A stretch of DNA of 64,000 nucleotides from assembly GCA_014695255.1 (NCBI GenBank), contig JACJNX010000042.1, positions 62,001 through 126,000 on the forward strand. The letters run 5' to 3'. Below are positions 46,415-54,917 of this stretch, piece by piece; position 1 is the stretch's first letter; each line of letters begins with the position of its first letter. The notes below the pieces were generated by a model. It had not been told where the DNA came from and ran no database searches. It saw only the letters and a program-made list of their open reading frames with translations. The DNA comes from Cyanobacteria bacterium FACHB-63. GTDB taxonomy: Bacteria; Cyanobacteriota; Cyanobacteriia; Leptolyngbyales; Leptolyngbyaceae. Made by a program: the position numbers and the translations under genes.

Positions 46415-46930
46415 GATGACCTTCCAAAGAGATTAAGAGAGAGTTTTGCTCTTTTCAAAGCTGAGGAAATGATCTCTTTTCTTACTATTAGATACAGAGC
46501 GAATCTGAGATTTCCGTGAGTTTTAGAAGGGAGATAATCTCAGCTTTGATGAAGATTGAGTGAAATAAATCGGGTAAGTTAATAACCTAGATTTACGATT
46601 CAACATACCCATATATACGTCCCAATTCTTCAAGTTATGCAGAAATCTAGTTCAGTTATTTCTGCTTTTTTCTGAAGATATTTCCATTAAAGTGATCCCC
46701 GAAATCACTGGACAGCACCCTGGAGGGTAACTTTTTCTTTACAACCTCATAAAACTACGTCCAACGATATTAACCCGTAGACATAACAATAGATCTTTGA
46801 GCCGTTTCCATGGAACTGTAGTTTTTATTACCTAGTTAACTTCTGATTATCAAATCTTCCTTTTAGTGCCCGGCGGCTCGTAATTTCTAGAAGTGATTTG
46901 ATAAATTAAATACATTTCTTAAGTAGATTT
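46415..46930. other. 516-bp AT-rich intergenic region
   Basis: A promoter region for the 103-aa gene and the divergent methyltransferase. One long-range inverted repeat is visible at 46456-46548. No gene, terminator or known RNA recognised. Confidence 0.5.
46456..46548. repeat. long-range inverted repeat
   Basis: CAAAGCTGAG (46456-46465) and CTCAGCTTTG (46539-46548) are perfect complements 73 bases apart; the spacer includes further small GAGAT/ATCTC complements. Could be a structured leader of the 103-aa gene, whose start is at 46414. Confidence 0.45.
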
Positions 46931-47770
46931 ATGACTTCATTGCTATCTGAACAAATCAAGCAGTTCTACGATGCGTCTTCCGGGCTGTGGGAGCAAATTT
47001 GGGGCGAACATATGCACCACGGCTACTATGGTGCAGACGGCAAGATTCGCAAAGAGCGTAGACAAGCCCAGATTGATCTAATTGAAGAGTTACTCAACTG
47101 GGCAAATATCACCGAGGCACAGCAGATTCTAGATGTCGGCTGCGGGATCGGCGGAAGTTCACTGTATCTGGCAGAAAAATTTGGGGCAAGCGCAACGGGG
47201 ATCACGCTCAGTCCAGTGCAGGCGAATCGAGCAACCGATCGTGCTCGCTCGACGAATCTCAATGCCCAGTTCCAAGTCGCAGACGCGCTCAATATGCCCT
47301 TTGCCGACAATTCTTTTGATCTCGTTTGGTCGCTCGAAAGCGGTGAGCATATGCCCGACAAGGTGAAATTTCTGCAAGAGTGCTATCGCGTTCTCAAACC
47401 CGGCGGAACCTTTGTTATGGCGACTTGGTGTCATCGTCCGATCGACAAAGTGCCCTTGACCGTAGACGATCAAAAGCGCCTGGCTGAAATTTATCGGGTC
47501 TACTGTTTGCCGTATGTGATTTCGCTACCAGAATATGAAGCGATCGTGCAGGATGTTGGACTGCAAGAAATTCGTACCGCAGATTGGTCAAGAGCCGTCG
47601 CGCCATTTTGGGATGTGGTGATTGATTCGGCTTTCACTCCCTCCGCAATTTTCGGGTTGCTGACCTCTGGCTGGACAACGATTCAAGCCGCACTGTCACT
47701 TGGAACCATGCAGCAGGGATATAAGCGTGGGTTAATTAAGTTTGGCTTACTCTGCGGCACGAAAGCCTAG
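46931..47770 (+). CDS. gamma-tocopherol-methyltransferase-like enzyme
   Basis: 279 residues. SAM motif I ILDVGCGIGGSSLYLAEKFG, motif II DNSFDLVWSLESGEHMPDK and motif III YRVLKPGGTFVMATWCHRP follow the gamma-TMT/MPBQ-type C-methyltransferase pattern, preceded by the substrate segment GLWEQIWGEHMHHGYY. It would convert gamma- to alpha-tocopherol. The assignment is supported by the homogentisate phytyltransferase gene 52 bases downstream on the same strand; a related natural-product methyltransferase is possible. Confidence 0.85.
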   Translation: MTSLLSEQIKQFYDASSGLWEQIWGEHMHHGYYGADGKIRKERRQAQIDLIEELLNWANITEAQQILDVGCGIGGSSLYLAEKFGASATGITLSPVQANRATDRARSTNLNAQFQVADALNMPFADNSFDLVWSLESGEHMPDKVKFLQECYRVLKPGGTFVMATWCHRPIDKVPLTVDDQKRLAEIYRVYCLPYVISLPEYEAIVQDVGLQEIRTADWSRAVAPFWDVVIDSAFTPSAIFGLLTSGWTTIQAALSLGTMQQGYKRGLIKFGLLCGTKA

Positions 47771-47822
47771 AGCAAAAGGCTAAAACCAGGTACGGTAGGA
47801 AAATCAGGACTCTAGGACATCC

Positions 47823-48740
47823 ATGAATCGAATTTCGCCCCGATCGTCGCACTCTCACCCCATTCAACGCTGGCTCTACGCTTTCTGGAAATTCTCTCGC
47901 CCTCACACGGTGATTGGGACATCATTGAGCGTTCTTGGACTTTATCTAATTGTTCTAGGCAGCGATCGTCCACTCCTACCGACTGCTTGGATTGCACCCT
48001 TGATCGCGTGTTTATGCGGCAATATCTACATTGTTGGATTGAACCAGCTTGAAGATATCGCGATCGACAAAATTAACAAACCGCATCTGCCACTTGCTTC
48101 TGGAGAATTTTCGATTCGACAAGGACGCACGATCGTTTTTCTAATGGGAATGCTTGCCGTTGCGGTCGCGGCCACTCAAAGTCCTTACCTGCTTGGAATG
48201 GTGGGACTAAGTTTAGCGATTGGCACACTATACTCGCTGCCCCCAGTGCGATTAAAGCGATTTCCGTTCTGGGCTTCGCTTTGCATCTTTACAGTTAGAG
48301 GCGCGATCGTTAACTTAGGGTTATTCCTTCATTTCAATCAAGGCTTTCCCATTCCCGCAAGAGTTTGGGCATTAACCGCATTTATTTTAGTGTTCACATT
48401 TGCGATCGCCATCTTCAAAGATATGCCTGACACTGAAGGCGATCGCCGATACAACATTCGGACATTGACGCTCAAACTCGGACAGCGGCCCGTGTTTAAT
48501 TTAGCAAGAGCCGTTCTAACCGGATGTTATTTATCGATCGTTGCGATCGCATTCTTTCTACCCGGAGTAAACGCGCCCTTTCTGATAATCAGCCACCTGC
48601 TTGCACTATGTTTAATGTGGTTTTGGAGTTACAGAATTGATCTGCAAGATAAAACAGAAGTGACGCGCTTTTATCAATTTATTTGGAAGCTGTTTTTCTT
48701 AGAGTATTTGCTTTTTCCGGCGGCGTGTCTTTTAAGTTAA
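47823..48740 (+). CDS. hpt: homogentisate phytyltransferase
   Basis: 305 residues with eight to nine membrane helices. A UbiA-superfamily prenyltransferase that joins phytyl diphosphate to homogentisate, the committed tocopherol step. The two Asp-rich motifs are NQLEDIAIDKINKPHLP and KDMPDTEGDRRYNIRTL, in the form typical of the tocopherol branch (VTE2, slr1736). The N-terminus WKFSRPHTVIGTSLSVLGLY is also characteristic. It shares a transcript with the methyltransferase, probably. Confidence 0.93.
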   Translation: MNRISPRSSHSHPIQRWLYAFWKFSRPHTVIGTSLSVLGLYLIVLGSDRPLLPTAWIAPLIACLCGNIYIVGLNQLEDIAIDKINKPHLPLASGEFSIRQGRTIVFLMGMLAVAVAATQSPYLLGMVGLSLAIGTLYSLPPVRLKRFPFWASLCIFTVRGAIVNLGLFLHFNQGFPIPARVWALTAFILVFTFAIAIFKDMPDTEGDRRYNIRTLTLKLGQRPVFNLARAVLTGCYLSIVAIAFFLPGVNAPFLIISHLLALCLMWFWSYRIDLQDKTEVTRFYQFIWKLFFLEYLLFPAACLLS

Positions 48741-48903
48741 TTTGAGCAGAGACGGGAGTTATATGAAGCGTTCATTTCCCGATGAATTTGCTGAAAACTG
48801 CTGAATGAGACCTTGCGAAGCGATCGAATCTGTGGCTTGGGCTTGTCGGGTTGCCTGTCCTCGATACAATGGTGACAGCCCATCGGACAGAAGCCATCAA
48901 TCC

Positions 48904-49716
48904 ATGACTGCTCCTTCGGAACTCGAAACCTCCTCTACTCCAGTCGTTGCCGACAATTCCCCTAGCGAATTGACTCCCGCGCAACCCGCCACGATCGAAG
49001 ATGACGACAATCTCATCGATGATGTTGAGATGCCACTGTTCGACCATCTGGAGGAATTGCGGCAGCGAATTTTTTATTCGTTGATCGCGATCGTCGTTTG
49101 CATCATCGGGTGCTTTATTTATGTCAGACCTCTGGTGCAATTTCTCGAAGTGCCTGCTGTAGGCGTGAAGTTTCTTCAGCTTGCACCCGGAGAGTATTTC
49201 TTTGTTTCGATGAAGGTTGCAGGCTATAGCGGATTAGTACTGGCAGCCCCTATGATTTTGTATCAGATTGTGGCGTTTGTGCTGCCTGGATTAACGCGGC
49301 GAGAAAAGCGATTTCTAGCTCCTGTGATTTTAGGATCAAGCGTTCTGTTTCTAGGAGGATTAGCGTTTTCTTATGCGTTATTGATTCCTGCTGCGTTGAA
49401 CTTCTTCATCTCTTATGGTGCGGAAGTGGTTGAGCAGGCTTGGTCGATCGATCGCTATTTCGAGTTCGTTTTGCTGCTGATGTTTAGCACGGGTTTGGCA
49501 TTTCAAATCCCAGTGGTTCAAGCCTTACTCGGATTTCTGGGCATTGTCTCATCGAAAACTATGCTATCCGGCTGGAAATATGTCCTACTTGGCTCCGCGA
49601 TTCTTGGAGCCGTGATCACACCATCCACCGATCCTCTGACCCAAAGCTTATTAGGTGGCGCAGTGTTAGGACTGTATTTTGGTGGAATTGGAATCGTTAA
49701 GCTCTTAGGTAAGTAG
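48904..49716 (+). CDS. tatC: Sec-independent translocase subunit TatC
   Basis: 270 residues from ATG 48904; a frame from 48805 adds non-conserved residues. TatC recognises twin-arginine signal peptides at the thylakoid and plasma membrane. Six membrane helices and the signature [17 protein letters not shown], with [15 protein letters not shown] in the loop and [11 protein letters not shown] near the end. The first 45 residues form a Ser/Thr/Glu-rich cytoplasmic extension that is longer than in E. coli. tatA is not adjacent. Confidence 0.95.
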   Translation: MTAPSELETSSTPVVADNSPSELTPAQPATIEDDDNLIDDVEMPLFDHLEELRQRIFYSLIAIVVCIIGCFIYVRPLVQFLEVPAVGVKFLQLAPGEYFFVSMKVAGYSGLVLAAPMILYQIVAFVLPGLTRREKRFLAPVILGSSVLFLGGLAFSYALLIPAALNFFISYGAEVVEQAWSIDRYFEFVLLLMFSTGLAFQIPVVQALLGFLGIVSSKTMLSGWKYVLLGSAILGAVITPSTDPLTQSLLGGAVLGLYFGGIGIVKLLGK

Positions 49717-49739
49717 TTGCAATTCTTTGACATGAAAAG

Positions 49740-49767
49740 TCGCGATCGTCATGTTTGACGATCGCGA
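49740..49767. terminator. bidirectional hairpin between tatC and the SH3 gene
   Basis: TCGCGATCGTCA, a TGTT loop and TGACGATCGCGA form a perfect 12-bp stem between convergent genes, followed by TTTC on the plus strand and ACTTTTC on the other. Like the hairpin at 6893 it is built on a HIP1 core. Confidence 0.75.
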
Positions 49768-49775
49768 TTTCTTAG

Positions 49776-50327
49776 TTACCGAGTGACCGTGATGGTCTTT
49801 TCATCGCGGGTGTTATGAACAAACAGCACCACGTTGCGACCTCGATAAGTTGCACCATTCCTGCCGTTGATTACACTGACGGGTACACCATTCACAACCG
49901 TTCGATTCCTGTTGCGATCGAACACATTCAGAAAGACCTGAGATCCTTCAGTAAAGAGTCTGACTTCGTATTGCTGAATCAGATAGCGGCGACTTCTGTC
50001 AGTCGCAGTTCTGTCATTGAACCCTAAACCGCCGAAATTGACAGGACGAGTGTAGAACGCATCGACCCAGCCTTCAGCACCCGCAGAAGATCGCACGTAA
50101 TACCAGGTGGCTCCATTTGTCCCAGGGTGCTGAACGATGACCTGGACTCGATTTCCCGAAGACGCTGATGCGATCGCGGGTGCATTGTTGCTCGGAGTCG
50201 ATCGTAAGCTCACTCCATTGTTGGCAGAATTCGCTCTTAGTACAACATCTCTCGCCAAAGCAGGTAGACTACTCAGCGCCACCATTCCCAATGATGCGAT
50301 CGTGGTTAAAACAATTTTGAAATTCAT
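49776..50327 (-). CDS. secreted SH3-domain protein
   Basis: 183 residues from ATG 50327, with GGGAG nine to ten bases upstream. Signal peptide of about 25 residues (MNFKIVLTTIASLGMVALSS ending PALARD). Residues about 28-95 are a bacterial SH3 domain (VSLRSTPSNNAPAIAS, then WYYVRSSAGAEGWVDAFY), usually binding peptidoglycan or polysaccharide. The C-terminal part (YEVRLFTEGSQVFLNVFDR and RTVVNGVPVSVING) is a beta-rich module seen in cyanobacterial secreted proteins. It is probably a periplasmic cell-wall protein. Confidence 0.8.
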   Translation of the reverse strand: MNFKIVLTTIASLGMVALSSLPALARDVVLRANSANNGVSLRSTPSNNAPAIASASSGNRVQVIVQHPGTNGATWYYVRSSAGAEGWVDAFYTRPVNFGGLGFNDRTATDRSRRYLIQQYEVRLFTEGSQVFLNVFDRNRNRTVVNGVPVSVINGRNGATYRGRNVVLFVHNTRDEKTITVTR

Positions 50328-50490
50328 CTCGCTTTCTCCCTGACTTAGAAAAACAGCACCTTGCTGGATTCTACGCATTACAGCAAGCCCTCCTTCCAGC
50401 CACACCTGTTGGTAACATATCTGCCGATTGATGAATAATTGATAGACTTTAACTTTTCTTAAAGTCTAGACTTCATGGATAAATTGAAAA

Positions 50491-50520
50491 AAAAGACGCT
50501 CCTTAGAACGTCTTAAAAAA
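50491..50520. terminator. terminator downstream of hemJ
   Basis: AAGACG (50493-50498) and CGTCTT (50509-50514) flank a 10-base loop and are bordered by A-runs on the left and TTAAAAAA on the right. On the minus strand it is a hairpin flanked by T-runs, fitting the end of the hemJ transcript. Confidence 0.7.
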
Positions 50521-50537
50521 GAAATTGAAGAGATGGG

Positions 50538-51116
50538 TTATGCGCTAGCTTCTGAGGCTGGGGCTGCTGCCAGTTGCTCCCGCGCCAAGCGCCGCTTGCG
50601 GGCGTAAAGCTGAATGAATGCTCCCATTGCCACGACCATACCAAAAATTCCCCAAGCGGTTGCACCGGTGGGAATGTCATTCTTAAACACCGCCAGCATC
50701 ACCACGATGACAAACAAGACGGTGGGGAATTCATTAAACCAGCGGAACTGCTGCCCGGTCATCTTGCAGGTATCAGCAGCAAGGCGTTTCATAATTCTCA
50801 AGCACAGATGATCGTAAACAATCAAAAGCGCGACGCACCCCAGCTTGATCTGAAGCCAAGGTTGCTTGAGAACATCGGGTTCTGTGTAGACAAGCCCGAT
50901 CGCCATTGTGATCGTTAGCAGCAATGCCGGGGTCATGATGATGCGATAGAGTCGCTTCTCCATGATTTGATATTGGTTTTTGAGAATGCTGCGGGCGGGT
51001 TCGGGTTGCTCGTTTGCTTCAGCGTGATAGACAAACAGGCGGGGCAAATAGAACAGTCCCGCAAACCAGCAGACAATTCCCACAATGTGAAATGCCTTAA
51101 ACCACTGATATGCCAT
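50538..51116 (-). CDS. hemJ: protoporphyrinogen IX oxidase HemJ
   Basis: 192 residues from ATG 51116; the longer frame to 51182 adds a non-conserved leader. Membrane protein with four to five helices that oxidises protoporphyrinogen in heme/chlorophyll synthesis of cyanobacteria (slr1790 type). Conserved segments: WFKAFHIVGIVCWFAGLFYLPRLFVYH, MEKRLYRIIMTPALLLT and RWFNEFPTVLFVIVVMLAVFK; the His and Lys residues there bind the b-type heme in the studied homolog. It is transcribed away from the DnaA-box region. Confidence 0.93.
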   Translation of the reverse strand: MAYQWFKAFHIVGIVCWFAGLFYLPRLFVYHAEANEQPEPARSILKNQYQIMEKRLYRIIMTPALLLTITMAIGLVYTEPDVLKQPWLQIKLGCVALLIVYDHLCLRIMKRLAADTCKMTGQQFRWFNEFPTVLFVIVVMLAVFKNDIPTGATAWGIFGMVVAMGAFIQLYARKRRLAREQLAAAPASEASA

Positions 51117-51315
51117 AAGAATCGTTATGCAGAGTGTTTGAAAAGCGCATCGAGGTTCATCGCAGTGAGTTGTCGATCGCATTCTCTATTCTGCAATAAA
51201 ATTGGGCGCAATGCGGCGCTCAGTTTCAATCAGAGACGCTGAAAAACTCAAGTTCAATTTGTGAAGTTCGCTGCTCAATTAGGAAATGCAGAAATGAGCT
51301 TCGTTTTTAACAGGC

Positions 51316-51686
51316 TGTGGAAAACTTCAGTTTTTCCATACCAAATCTCTTTGATTAGGCAAACTTCAAATTGATATCGAAAAGATAGTTAGAATGTAGC
51401 GTTTGTACTGCTTTCAGCCATTCTTTAACGAATGAAAGGCAGGCTGGCGGAATGGATTAGATTCTCAGGGAAAGCTCATATTTTTATCAAGATAAAAAAT
51501 AGTTGATGGAAGCACTCTATAATTCTGATACAACCGCAGGATGCGGGTTACAGCCGTTTTGATTGCAACATTCTGAATGCTCAAAATGGTGAGTAATACA
51601 AATTCCAATGAATCTTTCAGTGAATATACGGTTTTTCCACAAGTTCAAAAATTTACCTGTGGAAAAGTACGCCAATCTGTGGAAAA
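51316..51686. other. cluster of four perfect DnaA boxes (candidate oriC)
   Basis: TTTTCCACA occurs on the plus strand at 51633-51641 and as TGTGGAAAA at 51316-51324, 51658-51666 and 51678-51686; a one-mismatch copy TTTTCCATA is at 51332-51340. Chance expectation for one such 9-mer on both strands of a 970-bp region is about 0.007. The A/T-rich sequence TTTTTATCAAGATAAAAAAT at 51481-51500 could be an unwinding element. The cluster lies between hemJ and DUF3082-ispE. Other DnaA-binding loci are possible. Confidence 0.6.
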
Positions 51687-51847
51687 CTCGCGCGAAAGCG
51701 GAGAAGGCAAGCGAACTGCTTCTCTAAAAAATTCACGCTTTTCTCAAGGCGTGAGTGCTTTCGATACCAATTTTTAGCGGACGATCGAACGGATTTCCGG
51801 GATCATATTTGTCGAAATTGACCGAATAAAGCTCATGCGCCCTTAAC

Positions 51848-52063
51848 TTGTCAGCTTCTTACAGGGTCATCAAGAAAATTCCAGTAGAAGAAATTAAATG
51901 GACGAATCTTCTGATCGATTCGAGCTTTCGGATTGTAGCAGCACTTTGCGTAGGAGTCACTCCTTTCGTGACTGTAATTTGCAAAGCAGTACAGGGCTTA
52001 ATCATCAGGGATCGCCCAGCGTCAGAAAGAGCGCTTCTAGGGCTAGAAAGCCAAGCGCTTTAA
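51848..52063 (+). CDS. doubtful 71-residue frame
   Basis: TTG start without a clear ribosome site. The peptide has one hydrophobic segment (IVAALCVGVTPFVTVICKAV) and a polar tail (RDRPASERALLGLESQAL). It lies outside other genes and reads like a protein, but no family is recognised. It converges with the DUF3082 gene. Confidence 0.3.
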   Translation: MSASYRVIKKIPVEEIKWTNLLIDSSFRIVAALCVGVTPFVTVICKAVQGLIIRDRPASERALLGLESQAL

Positions 52064-52088
52064 CTCTGTAGAGGAGCGCGATCGACCT

Positions 52089-52403
52089 CTAATCCGAAGA
52101 GCGCTGTTCTTGTTCAGGCTTACGTAGCAGCAATTGCACCCCTAAGCCAGCCAGCCCAAAAGAGGCAAGTCCAAAAATTCCTGTTCCCATCGCGCTCATC
52201 CCCAGCACTAAAGTTCTAACCGCTGAAGAAATGCGTCGAACCACCAGGCTATCTGCAACAATTGGTTTTGTGGCAAAGGAAATTCCAATTGCGCTTGTCA
52301 TTTTGTAGAGCGCGTATCCCATCACACCAGCCACGATCGCGCCAATAAAACAGCGAAGCGGACTCGGCATTTGAGAAGCTTTAGGTGTGGGTGAATTTGT
52401 CAT
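52089..52403 (-). CDS. DUF3082-family small membrane protein
   Basis: 104 residues. Two membrane helices, PLRCFIGAIVAGVMGYALY and GMSAMGTGIFGLASFGLAGL, with the link IGISFATKPIVADSLVVRRISSAVRTLVLG matching a cyanobacterial family annotated DUF3082. It follows ispE by 12 bases, the usual arrangement in cyanobacteria. Function unknown. Confidence 0.82.
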   Translation of the reverse strand: MTNSPTPKASQMPSPLRCFIGAIVAGVMGYALYKMTSAIGISFATKPIVADSLVVRRISSAVRTLVLGMSAMGTGIFGLASFGLAGLGVQLLLRKPEQEQRSSD

Positions 52404-52415
52404 AAATTTTTCCTT

Positions 52416-53357
52416 TTAATGAGCTGCTAAATGAACGCCGCGCTGACTTAATTTTGTCACCCAAAGCTCTAACTCTGGATCGGGAATATTTGATCGCATT
52501 GCGTTTTTAATTTCTTCGGCTTGCGATCGCGATTCCGTTAATGCAAAGACCGTCGATCCTGAGCCTGACATCATCGTGCCGATTGAATTAAGGCGCGCAA
52601 ACTGATCGCGTAATTGCTGCACTTTTGCAAATTCAGGGAGCACAACTTTTTCTAAATCATTGTGCAACTGTTGACCAATCTGGGCGTAATCATGATGAGC
52701 GATCGCGCTCAAAATAGCTTTCGATCGGGCTTTTTTCGCCTCAATTTCTTGTGAAGTTTTGGCATAAGTTTCACCAAAATTTCGCCGATAGGTTTGATAT
52801 GCCCAAGGCGTTGAAACAGGTAAATCCCGATATTTTGCTAACACAACATATAGGTGATCTAAACTCGTCAAAGCCGCAAGATCCTCGCCGCGTCCGGTTG
52901 CGAGCGCTGTCCCACCCGAAATGCAGAAGGGAACGTCTGAACCAAGCTTCGCACCCAAATCCTGTAGCTCGGATTGCGTCAGCCCTAGATTCCACATTAG
53001 ATCGATTCCAACTAGAGCCGCAGCAGCGTTACTCGAACCGCCTGCTAAACCCGCACCCATTGGAATGCGCTTGTGTAAATCGATTTCGATACCGCCAAAT
53101 CTCGCATACACTTCTGGAAATTCGCGCATCATCAGTTCTGCGGCGCGATATGCCAAATTAGTTTGATCCACCGGAACCGCAGGATGATCGCACTGCACCC
53201 GGATGTCATCTACACTGCGCGATCGTATCGTCACTCGATCGGCGAGTTCAATGCTTTGCAGCACCATGATGAGTTCATGAAATCCATCTGGACGATCGCC
53301 GACAATTTGCAAATAGAGGTTAATTTTAGCGGGAGCAATTAGAGAATAAGAGCGCAT
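52416..53357 (-). CDS. ispE: 4-diphosphocytidyl-2-C-methyl-D-erythritol kinase
   Basis: 313 residues. A GHMP kinase of the MEP isoprenoid pathway, giving precursors for carotenoids, phytol and tocopherol. Motifs: IAPAKINLYLQIVGDRPDGFHEL (substrate), PMGAGLAGGSSNAAAALVG (ATP loop) and TMMSGSGSTVFALTE (motif 3). It is followed by the DUF3082 gene; in many cyanobacteria rsmA lies directly upstream, but here an inverted gene sits between. Confidence 0.95.
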   Translation of the reverse strand: MRSYSLIAPAKINLYLQIVGDRPDGFHELIMVLQSIELADRVTIRSRSVDDIRVQCDHPAVPVDQTNLAYRAAELMMREFPEVYARFGGIEIDLHKRIPMGAGLAGGSSNAAAALVGIDLMWNLGLTQSELQDLGAKLGSDVPFCISGGTALATGRGEDLAALTSLDHLYVVLAKYRDLPVSTPWAYQTYRRNFGETYAKTSQEIEAKKARSKAILSAIAHHDYAQIGQQLHNDLEKVVLPEFAKVQQLRDQFARLNSIGTMMSGSGSTVFALTESRSQAEEIKNAMRSNIPDPELELWVTKLSQRGVHLAAH

Positions 53358-53503
53358 AAATCAGCTTTTTCTGACCTATTCCATTATCAGGATTGCTGAG
53401 ACAATTTTGCTAGTAAACTTTTACGACATTTTTTGCTGATCGTCTCCCGGTTTAGCGAAGAAAAATTGCAGCAGCAACCGCTTGATTCACACCGACAAGA
53501 GCA

Positions 53504-54115
53504 ATGAAGACAGCACTGAAGAAATTTTTAGGGTTAATCGGATTATCGATCGTTGCATTAATGGTTGCAGTATCAACCGGATATGCGCAAAACCTGCCGC
53601 CTGTGGGATTGTTGTTTGGTGGTCGCAGCATTGGTGACTCTCGCCAAGCTACCGTTCCGCTAGTGGGGATTCGATTTACGGGTGAGTGTCCTGGAGAACA
53701 AGCGGCAGCCACACGAGCGCGGTTCTTCTCAAAATCGACCCGTCCCGCACCAGAGCTACGAGCGATCGTTAAAAACGTAACATTCGGGTTTGCAGGCGAA
53801 CAAAAGCCATTTACCGATCGTGAATATTTTAGCGGCGATGTTTCCGAAAGATTTGAGATGCGATTCGGCGATCGTCACGAAGGAAAATTTCTCGCGGTTC
53901 AACCGGGTGAAAATCAGTTTGAATATGAAATTAAGCGGGGACAACAATCGATCGAAACGGGCAAGTTTTCCGCCACCTTTGAGGAGCAAACCTTGGAGCA
54001 AGAAAGAGCATCAAGATTAGATCGAAGAGAATCAAAACGATGCCGAAGATACAAAGATAGACGCTGTATCCAGGAAGAAGTTAGGGTATATTATGAGCGA
54101 GTTTGTCCAAGCTAA
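53504..54115 (+). CDS. secreted Cys/Arg-rich hypothetical protein
   Basis: 203 residues. Signal peptide MKTALKKFLGLIGLSIVALM with cleavage near GYAQN. The mature protein seems beta-rich (VTFGFAGEQKPFTDREYFSG, LAVQPGENQFEYEIKRGQ) and ends in a charged tail with four cysteines (KRCRRYKDRRCIQEEVRVYY, ending CPS). No family recognised. It is transcribed opposite to rsmA and ispE and its last 35 bases overlap the rsmA 3' end. The position suggests later insertion between the two. Confidence 0.65.
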   Translation: MKTALKKFLGLIGLSIVALMVAVSTGYAQNLPPVGLLFGGRSIGDSRQATVPLVGIRFTGECPGEQAAATRARFFSKSTRPAPELRAIVKNVTFGFAGEQKPFTDREYFSGDVSERFEMRFGDRHEGKFLAVQPGENQFEYEIKRGQQSIETGKFSATFEEQTLEQERASRLDRRESKRCRRYKDRRCIQEEVRVYYERVCPS

Positions 54116-54917
54116 ATGCATTGCTCAAATCAATCCACTGCCTCACGCTTAAATCTTCAGCCCGCGCTTGTGGATTGATTTCTAAGGATTGCAGCAGAGC
54201 GTTTAACGGCTCAAGTTCAATCACGCTTTTTAGATTATTTCGCAGCATCTTGCGCCGACTTGAAAAGCCAAGTTTGATCAAGGTTTCTAATTTTTTTGGA
54301 TCTGTGGCAGGATGCTCGATCTCTCTTGGACGCAATCGAATCACTGCCGAATCTACTTTTGGAGGCGGCGAAAATGCTTTTGCTGACACATCACACATGA
54401 ATTCAGCATCAGCTAAATATTGAACTCGAATCGATAATGCACCGTAATGCGATGAATTTGAGTTTGCACAAATTCGCAGTGCCACTTCTTTTTGCAGCAA
54501 CAGGACGATCGATTCAAACGGCTTTGGATTTGGAGTTGCAATCTTGCCCAGTAGCTTCTCCAAAATTGGTCCCGTAATGTTATAGGGAATATTAGCTACA
54601 ACTTTTCGAGGGTTTTGAAACGGTGGAAATGGCTCTAACAATGGATCAATCTCTAACGTGAGAAAATCGCCTTGAAGCAATAGGAAATTCTCAAATTTGC
54701 CGAATTTTTGCACTAGGATTGGACACAAATCTCGATCGATTTCTACTGCCACAACTGCTTGAGCTTGAGCAATCAATTGCCGCGTTAAAATCCCGGTTCC
54801 TGCTCCAATTTCCAAAACGCGATCGTTCTCTGTCAATTCCGCAGAACTGACAATTTTGTTTAAAGCTTTTTCGCTTTTCAACCAGTGTTGACCAAATTGT
54901 TTTCTTGCTTTTGGCAC
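54081..54917 (-). CDS. rsmA: 16S rRNA (adenine1518/1519-N6) dimethyltransferase
   Basis: 278 residues. RsmA/KsgA dimethylates two adenines near the 3' end of 16S rRNA during small-subunit maturation. Motifs: KQFGQHWL, VLEIGAGTGILTRQL (SAM), VAVEIDRDL and VANIPYNITGPILEKLL (the NIPY catalytic motif). The start is GTG 54917, immediately next to the purM stop, so both are surely one transcript. The 3' end overlaps the opposite secreted-protein gene by 35 bases. Confidence 0.96.
   Translation of the reverse strand: MPKARKQFGQHWLKSEKALNKIVSSAELTENDRVLEIGAGTGILTRQLIAQAQAVVAVEIDRDLCPILVQKFGKFENFLLLQGDFLTLEIDPLLEPFPPFQNPRKVVANIPYNITGPILEKLLGKIATPNPKPFESIVLLLQKEVALRICANSNSSHYGALSIRVQYLADAEFMCDVSAKAFSPPPKVDSAVIRLRPREIEHPATDPKKLETLIKLGFSSRRKMLRNNLKSVIELEPLNALLQSLEINPQARAEDLSVRQWIDLSNAFSLDKLAHNIP

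Larger units (their letters stand above)
51117..52088. other. 972-bp gene-poor region, candidate replication origin
   Basis: It contains four perfect TTTTCCACA DnaA boxes between 51316 and 51686 and an A/T-rich stretch near 51478-51512. A short frame at 51577-51777 crosses three boxes and is not called a gene. A doubtful frame lies at 51848-52063. Otherwise nothing recognised. Confidence 0.55.

Noticed and set aside
51432-51540. tRNA-Leu/Ser-like start (TGGCGGAATGG)
   Set aside because: No pairing acceptor stem and no GTTCRANYC T-loop at the right distance.
51577-51777. 66-aa frame in the hemJ-DUF3082 gap
   Set aside because: It crosses three DnaA boxes, has no family resemblance and no clear ribosome site.
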